A DNA stretch of 9,176 bases from DASZMJ01 sp035551935 (GTDB taxonomy: Bacteria > Planctomycetota > Planctomycetia > Isosphaerales > Isosphaeraceae). The position numbers and the translations under genes are program-made. Where the stretch lies: the NCBI GenBank assembly GCA_035551935.1, contig DASZMJ010000520.1, forward strand, positions 1 through 9,176. Direction: 5' to 3'. This document shows, piece by piece, positions 6,273 to 9,176 of the stretch (the first letter of the stretch is position 1; every line of letters begins with the position of its first letter). The notes under the pieces are model-generated. The model was not told the origin of the DNA, did no database searches, and worked only from the letters and a program-made list of their open reading frames with translations.

Positions 6273-6941
6273 ATGCCCACCCCCCTGATCCCGCAGGCCT
6301 TCTGGTTCCGCGTCGCATTGCCGTGCCGGCGGGTCGACGCCATGCCGCGCCCGAAAGGGCGGCTGCTCGACCTGCCCGCCGATTGCGCCCTGGCCGGCTT
6401 CGACGCCCTCGAAGGCCGCAACCCCTGGGCGGAGGTCCGCGCGGCGTGGAACCCGGACGGCCTGGCATTGGCCGTCGAGGTGCCGCAGAAGCTCGGGCCG
6501 ATCGCGACCGACCCGAATCGGCCCGAGGGCGAGGGCCTCGACGGCGCCGAGTTCTGGGTCGACACCCGCGACACCCGCGACGTCCACCGCGCCACCCGGT
6601 TCTGCCACCGCTTCCGCGCCACGATCACGTCGGCGCGGAAGGGAGACGACCTGGCCGTCGACGTCACCCAGGCCAAGATCGCCCGCGCCCAGGCCGACGC
6701 CCCGACCGCCCCCCGCGGCCTCGTCCGCGCCGCCGCCGAGCGTCATCGCAAGGGTTGGCGGCTCGAAATGTGGCTCCCCGCCGCGGCGTTGCACGGCTTC
6801 GACCCCGAGACCAACCGCCGCCTCGGCTTCAACTACCTCATCCACGACCCCAACCGCGACACCCTCCCCCTCACCGTCGGCCGCGAGTTCCCGATCGGCG
6901 AGGACCCGAGCCTCTGGGCGACCCTGGAATTGGTGGATTGA
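6273..6941 (+). CDS. CBM9-like carbohydrate-binding domain protein
   Basis: A 222-residue protein that looks like a single CBM9-type (DOMON-like) beta-sandwich. Signs are the opening strand around LADFD-type ALAGFDALEGRNPWAEVRAAWNPDGLALAVEV (about 39-70), the central D90-G-A-E-F-W-V-D-T-R-D100 block, which fits the family's typical D..E.W.D pattern, and the closing strands GWRLEMWLPAAAL (161-173), RRLGFNYLIHD (182-192) and LWATLEL (214-220). Such domains bind sugars or are fused to secreted enzymes. Here it stands alone, and no signal peptide is visible at the N-terminus (MPTPLIPQAFWFRVALP), so it may act in the cytoplasm. The ATG at 6273 has GAGGGAT about 11 nt upstream. A long hairpin precedes it and another starts 2 nt after its stop. 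The domain assignment is by pattern only; ligand unknown. Confidence 0.7.
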   Translation: MPTPLIPQAFWFRVALPCRRVDAMPRPKGRLLDLPADCALAGFDALEGRNPWAEVRAAWNPDGLALAVEVPQKLGPIATDPNRPEGEGLDGAEFWVDTRDTRDVHRATRFCHRFRATITSARKGDDLAVDVTQAKIARAQADAPTAPRGLVRAAAERHRKGWRLEMWLPAAALHGFDPETNRRLGFNYLIHDPNRDTLPLTVGREFPIGEDPSLWATLELVD

Positions 6942-6943
6942 AG

Positions 6944-7040
6944 AGATTCGCCACAGAGGACACGGAGAAGAAGGAAAAAATCGATATAAATTGAAGCATT
7001 TTCTTTCTTCCCTCTTCTCCGTGTCCTCTGTGGCAAATCT
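6944..7040. repeat. 37-bp inverted repeat of the CACAGAGGACACGGAGA type
   Basis: The arms at 6944-6980 and 7004-7040 pair at 34 of 37 positions around a 23-nt AT-rich loop. The core CCACAGAGGACACGGAGA belongs to a dispersed intergenic repeat that I recall from many planctomycete and related genomes. It begins 2 nt after the stop of the CBM9-like gene and ends 31 nt before the S1-protein start. The right arm is pyrimidine-rich (TTTCTTCCCTCTTCTCC), so the hairpin could end transcription of the upstream gene. Together with 7041-7071 it fills the whole spacer. Confidence 0.85.
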
Positions 7041-7071
7041 CATCTCCGATGATTAGCAAGGATCTTCGACG

Positions 7072-8406
7072 ATGTCGGAACCGAGCCCGCGTGACGAGGC
7101 GATCGACGAGATGTTGGAGCGGGCCACCGCGAGGCCGACGGACCGGCCGAAGCCGGAGGTGTCGCTGAAGCGGCAGTGGGACGAGGGCCTGGAGGCCGAG
7201 CTCGAGGCGGCCCTGGAGGGGTTCGACCCGGTGGCCTTCGACGTCGAGACCCGCGGCCGGACCCGCGCCGCCGACCGCGAGCACGTGCCCCAGCCGGGCC
7301 GGGGCCAGGAGGAGCGGCCGGGCGACCAGAAGGGGAAGGTCATCGCCGTCCGCGGCAAGAGCGTCTTCGTCGACCTCGGCGCCAAGAGCGAGGGGGTCGT
7401 CCCCGTCGAGCAGTTCGGCGCCGCCTTGCCCAATCCCGGCGACATGATCGACGTCGTCTTCGACCGCTTCGACGCCGAGGAGGGGCTGCTCATCCTCTCC
7501 CTGAAGGGGGCGGCCGTCGAGGCGACCTGGGAGAACCTGCGCAAGGGGCTGGTCGTCGAGGCTCGGGTGACGAGGTCGGTCAAGGGGGGACTCGAGGTCG
7601 ACGTCGACGGCATCCGCGGCTTCCTGCCGATCAGCCAGATCGACCTGAACCGCGTCGAGGAGACGTCGGCTTATATCAATCAGCGCCTCCGGGTCGTCGT
7701 CACCGAGGCCAACCGGCGCGAGAAGAACCTCGTCGTCTCGCGCCGGGAACTCCAGGAGCGCGAGCGGGCCGAGCAGCGCGAGAAGACCTGGAAGGAGCTG
7801 GACGAGGGGCAGGTCCGCAAGGGGGTCATTCGGTCGGTCAAGGACTTCGGCGCCTTCGTCGACATCGGCGGCGTCGACGGCCTGCTGCACGTCGCCGACA
7901 TGAGCTGGGCCCGCGCCGGCGACGCCGGCAGCCTCGTCAAGGTCGGCCAGGAGGTCGAGGTCAAGGTCCTCAAGATCGACCGCGAGAAGCAGAAGGTCAA
8001 CCTCGGGCTCAAGCAGCTCCTGCCCGACCCCTGGGACGAGGTCGAGGACCGGTTCCCGCGCGGGGCGACGATCCAGGGCAAGGTGACGAAGCTGATGGAC
8101 TTCGGCGCCTTCGTCGAGCTGGCGCCCGGCATCGAGGGCCTGATCCACATCTCCGAGCTCGGCCCGAAGCGCGTCTTCCGCGTCAAGGACGCGGTCCAGC
8201 CGGGCCAGGAGGTCGAGGTCCGCATCCTCAAGGTCGAGCCCGACGTGAAGCGGATCTCCTTGACGCTTCGTCCCCAGCCCACCGCCCCGGCGCCCGAGCC
8301 GGAAGACGAGGAACCCGACACGCCCCCCGCGCCGAAGCCCGTCCGCAAGGTCCCGCTCAAGGGCGGCCTCGGCGACCGCGACCCGGACCCGTCGTCGGGG
8401 CGGTGA
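7072..8406 (+). CDS. S1 RNA-binding domain protein, ribosomal protein S1 homologue
   Basis: A 444-residue RNA-binding protein with four S1 (OB-fold) domains. They lie near residues 86-145 (GKVIAVRGKSVFVDLGAKSEG), 157-225 (ending LVVSRREL), 245-315 (VRKGVIRSVKDFGAFVDIG..GLLHVADMSW) and 330-400 (IQGKVTKLMDFGAFVEL..GLIHISEL). The last two carry the DFGAFV and G-LIH-S signatures of strong mRNA-binding S1 domains, and the SRREL after domain 2 is typical of ribosomal S1 proteins. It is shorter than the six-domain, 557-residue E. coli S1, as in many non-proteobacterial lineages. The N-terminal 85 residues are acidic and charged; the C-terminal tail (401-444) is Pro- and acid-rich, ending in KVPLKGGLGDRDPDP. 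The ATG at 7072 has AAGGA 9 nt upstream. It may serve in translation initiation or RNA turnover; whether it is the genome's main S1 cannot be told here. Confidence 0.9.
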   Translation: MSEPSPRDEAIDEMLERATARPTDRPKPEVSLKRQWDEGLEAELEAALEGFDPVAFDVETRGRTRAADREHVPQPGRGQEERPGDQKGKVIAVRGKSVFVDLGAKSEGVVPVEQFGAALPNPGDMIDVVFDRFDAEEGLLILSLKGAAVEATWENLRKGLVVEARVTRSVKGGLEVDVDGIRGFLPISQIDLNRVEETSAYINQRLRVVVTEANRREKNLVVSRRELQERERAEQREKTWKELDEGQVRKGVIRSVKDFGAFVDIGGVDGLLHVADMSWARAGDAGSLVKVGQEVEVKVLKIDREKQKVNLGLKQLLPDPWDEVEDRFPRGATIQGKVTKLMDFGAFVELAPGIEGLIHISELGPKRVFRVKDAVQPGQEVEVRILKVEPDVKRISLTLRPQPTAPAPEPEDEEPDTPPAPKPVRKVPLKGGLGDRDPDPSSGR

Positions 8407-8468
8407 CCATCAACCCTGGCCGTCCCACATTCGGAGATGCCAATACGAAAGAAAAGGCGGGCAGGGGC

Positions 8469-8497
8469 TTGCCATACCCGTCCGGCACTTGTAATAT
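8469..8497 (+). promoter_or_regulatory. sigma70-type promoter
   Basis: TTGCCA at 8469-8474 and TAATAT at 8492-8497 are exactly 17 bp apart, the best promoter match in the window. Transcription would start near 8504 and give a leader of about 53 nt to the ATG at 8557. It supports an independent unit for the lipoprotein gene rather than read-through from the S1 gene, whose stop is 62 bp before the -35 box. Confidence 0.6.
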
Positions 8498-8556
8498 CTC
8501 AACGTCCATCGTCCGCTCCAATCGATTCCGCAACCGGGTCGAGAGGCGGCTTCGTT

Positions 8557-9040
8557 ATGGCGCACGGCCTCGTCAGGCACAACCGGCTCCGACACCTCGC
8601 CTGGGTCCTCCCGGCGTTCGGGCCGATCGCCTGCACCCCGACCGACGCCTCGCCCCGACCGGCACAAGCCCCCCCCCCCTTCGCAATCGTCACCGTTGAT
8701 CGACGCCCCCGAGTCGCTTCCGCTCGGCACCTTGGCGCCGGGTGAATCGGCGCGCGGGATACTCACGCTGCGGAATCGCCGCTCCGAGCCGCTGACCGTC
8801 GCCCGCGTCGAGACGACGTGCCCTTGCATCCGCCTCGCGCCGGTACCAGTGACGGTCGCGCCGAACGGGGAGGCGATGCTCCGCGTCGAGTACGATCCCT
8901 CCGATCAGCCCGACTTCCGTGGGGAATTGGGCGTCGAGGTCAAGGGGCTCGACGAGGTCGGGCAATTGATCTTCGAGACCAGGGTGCTTGTTGAGGTCGC
9001 CTCACGCCACACGGAATTGGAGCGGGTAGGTCGCGATTGA
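8557..9040 (+). pseudogene. DUF1573-like lipoprotein gene with frameshift at poly-C
   Basis: The sequence reads as one gene in two frames. From the ATG at 8557 (AGAGGCGG about 8 nt upstream) the first frame encodes a basic start, a hydrophobic stretch LAWVLPAFGPIAC and a Pro/Ala linker, a signal peptide with an imperfect lipobox (PIAC). Past the 11-C run at 8669-8679 that frame turns to nonsense and stops at 8745. The next frame over, from the C run to 9040, gives a single DUF1573/Hydin-like Ig domain: LGTLAPGES, LTLRNRRSEPL, ETTCPC and YDPSDQPDFRGELGVEV. Removing one C, or a +1 ribosomal shift at CCC-T, joins them into about 160 residues with a natural linker. Alternatively the TTG at 8696 starts a 114-residue protein with no signal, which seems unlikely. 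The cause could be sequencing error, phase variation, programmed shift or decay. Such domains usually face the periplasm; function unknown. Confidence 0.75.
8669..8679 (+). repeat. 11-C homopolymer tract inside a coding region
   Basis: Eleven consecutive C residues, the longest single-base run I noticed in the window, lie just where the reading frame of the lipoprotein gene breaks. Ten C's would restore one continuous frame. Tracts like this are prone to slipped-strand mispairing in the cell and to length errors in sequencing. Confidence 0.9.
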
Positions 9041-9062
9041 TTAGGGCGTAACCCGCTGAGCG

Positions 9063-9176
9063 CTATGCCGCAGGTCTCGTGTACAGTCGGGCTTGCTCCC
9101 TCTCCACACGGTGCTCGTGGAACTCCTCCCACTGGTCGTTGAGGTAGAGAGCCCGGACGTGGAGCATCGCCTGTGC
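9063..9176 (-). CDS. 3' end of a possible transposase gene (partial)
   Basis: An open frame enters from the right edge of the window and ends at a TAG at 9063-9065. Its last 37 residues include AMLHVRALYLNDQWEEF followed by HEHRVEREQARLYTRPAA. The layout, an 'LxxRALYLxDxWxxF' helix near the C-terminus followed by a basic tail, reminds me of ISKra4-family transposases, but 37 residues are not enough to be sure. It is convergent with the lipoprotein gene, whose stop is 22 bp away. If it is an insertion sequence, its terminal repeat should lie in or near 9041-9062; I cannot define it from one end. Confidence 0.4.
   Translation of the reverse strand, partial: AQAMLHVRALYLNDQWEEFHEHRVEREQARLYTRPAA

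Noticed and set aside
4826..6994. 722-codon open frame on the plus strand
   Set aside because: It runs through the GAACGAACCC repeats and out of frame through two supported genes; the translation is Arg/Pro-rich and has no start signal.
6871..8148. 425-codon open frame antisense to the S1 gene
   Set aside because: The Leu/Asp/Ala-rich translation has no motif and mirrors the codon bias of the well-supported S1-domain gene.
8437..8745. Independent 102-residue gene
   Set aside because: Its last part is the out-of-frame reading after the C tract, its first 40 residues lie upstream of the promoter-derived start or in the leader, and only the signal peptide region is meaningful.

Overview
The window is very GC-rich and looks like chromosomal DNA of a planctomycete, probably an Isosphaeraceae-type bacterium. 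Three things suggest this. The surface protein on the minus strand carries the planctomycete N-terminal motif EALEGRALLS. The intergenic spacers hold dispersed GAACGAACC(C) repeats and a CCACAGAGGACACGGAGA repeat. Genes are loosely packed, on both strands, with long non-coding gaps. The taxonomic call is inference; the window has no marker gene that fixes it.

Layout, left to right. A lipoprotein of the acid-lipase branch of alpha/beta hydrolases (130-1416, +) converges on, and overlaps by 129 bp, a Nudix hydrolase of the COG4112 type (1288-1923, -). A 669-bp spacer follows, with a long inverted repeat (2139-2221) and five GAACGAACC repeats (2277-2532). Next is a 630-residue secreted beta-helix protein (2593-4485, -), preceded by a candidate promoter. 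A gene-poor stretch of 1.35 kb (4486-5840) ends in a second, related repeat cluster (5197-5610). Three plus-strand genes follow: a small membrane protein (5841-6164), a CBM9-like domain protein (6273-6941) and a four-S1-domain RNA-binding protein (7072-8406). The two spacers between these genes each hold a different long hairpin. A good sigma70-type promoter (8469-8497) then precedes a DUF1573-like lipoprotein gene (8557-9040) whose reading frame breaks at an 11-C tract. The window closes with the 3' end of a minus-strand gene that resembles a transposase C-terminus (9063-9176).

I see no pathway or defence island that ties these genes together; they look like ordinary housekeeping and envelope genes. 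The most interesting signals are the poly-C frameshift, the roughly 31-nt-periodic repeat clusters on both sides of the beta-helix gene, the series of three unrelated long inverted repeats in the spacers, and the antisense-encoded tail of the lipase.
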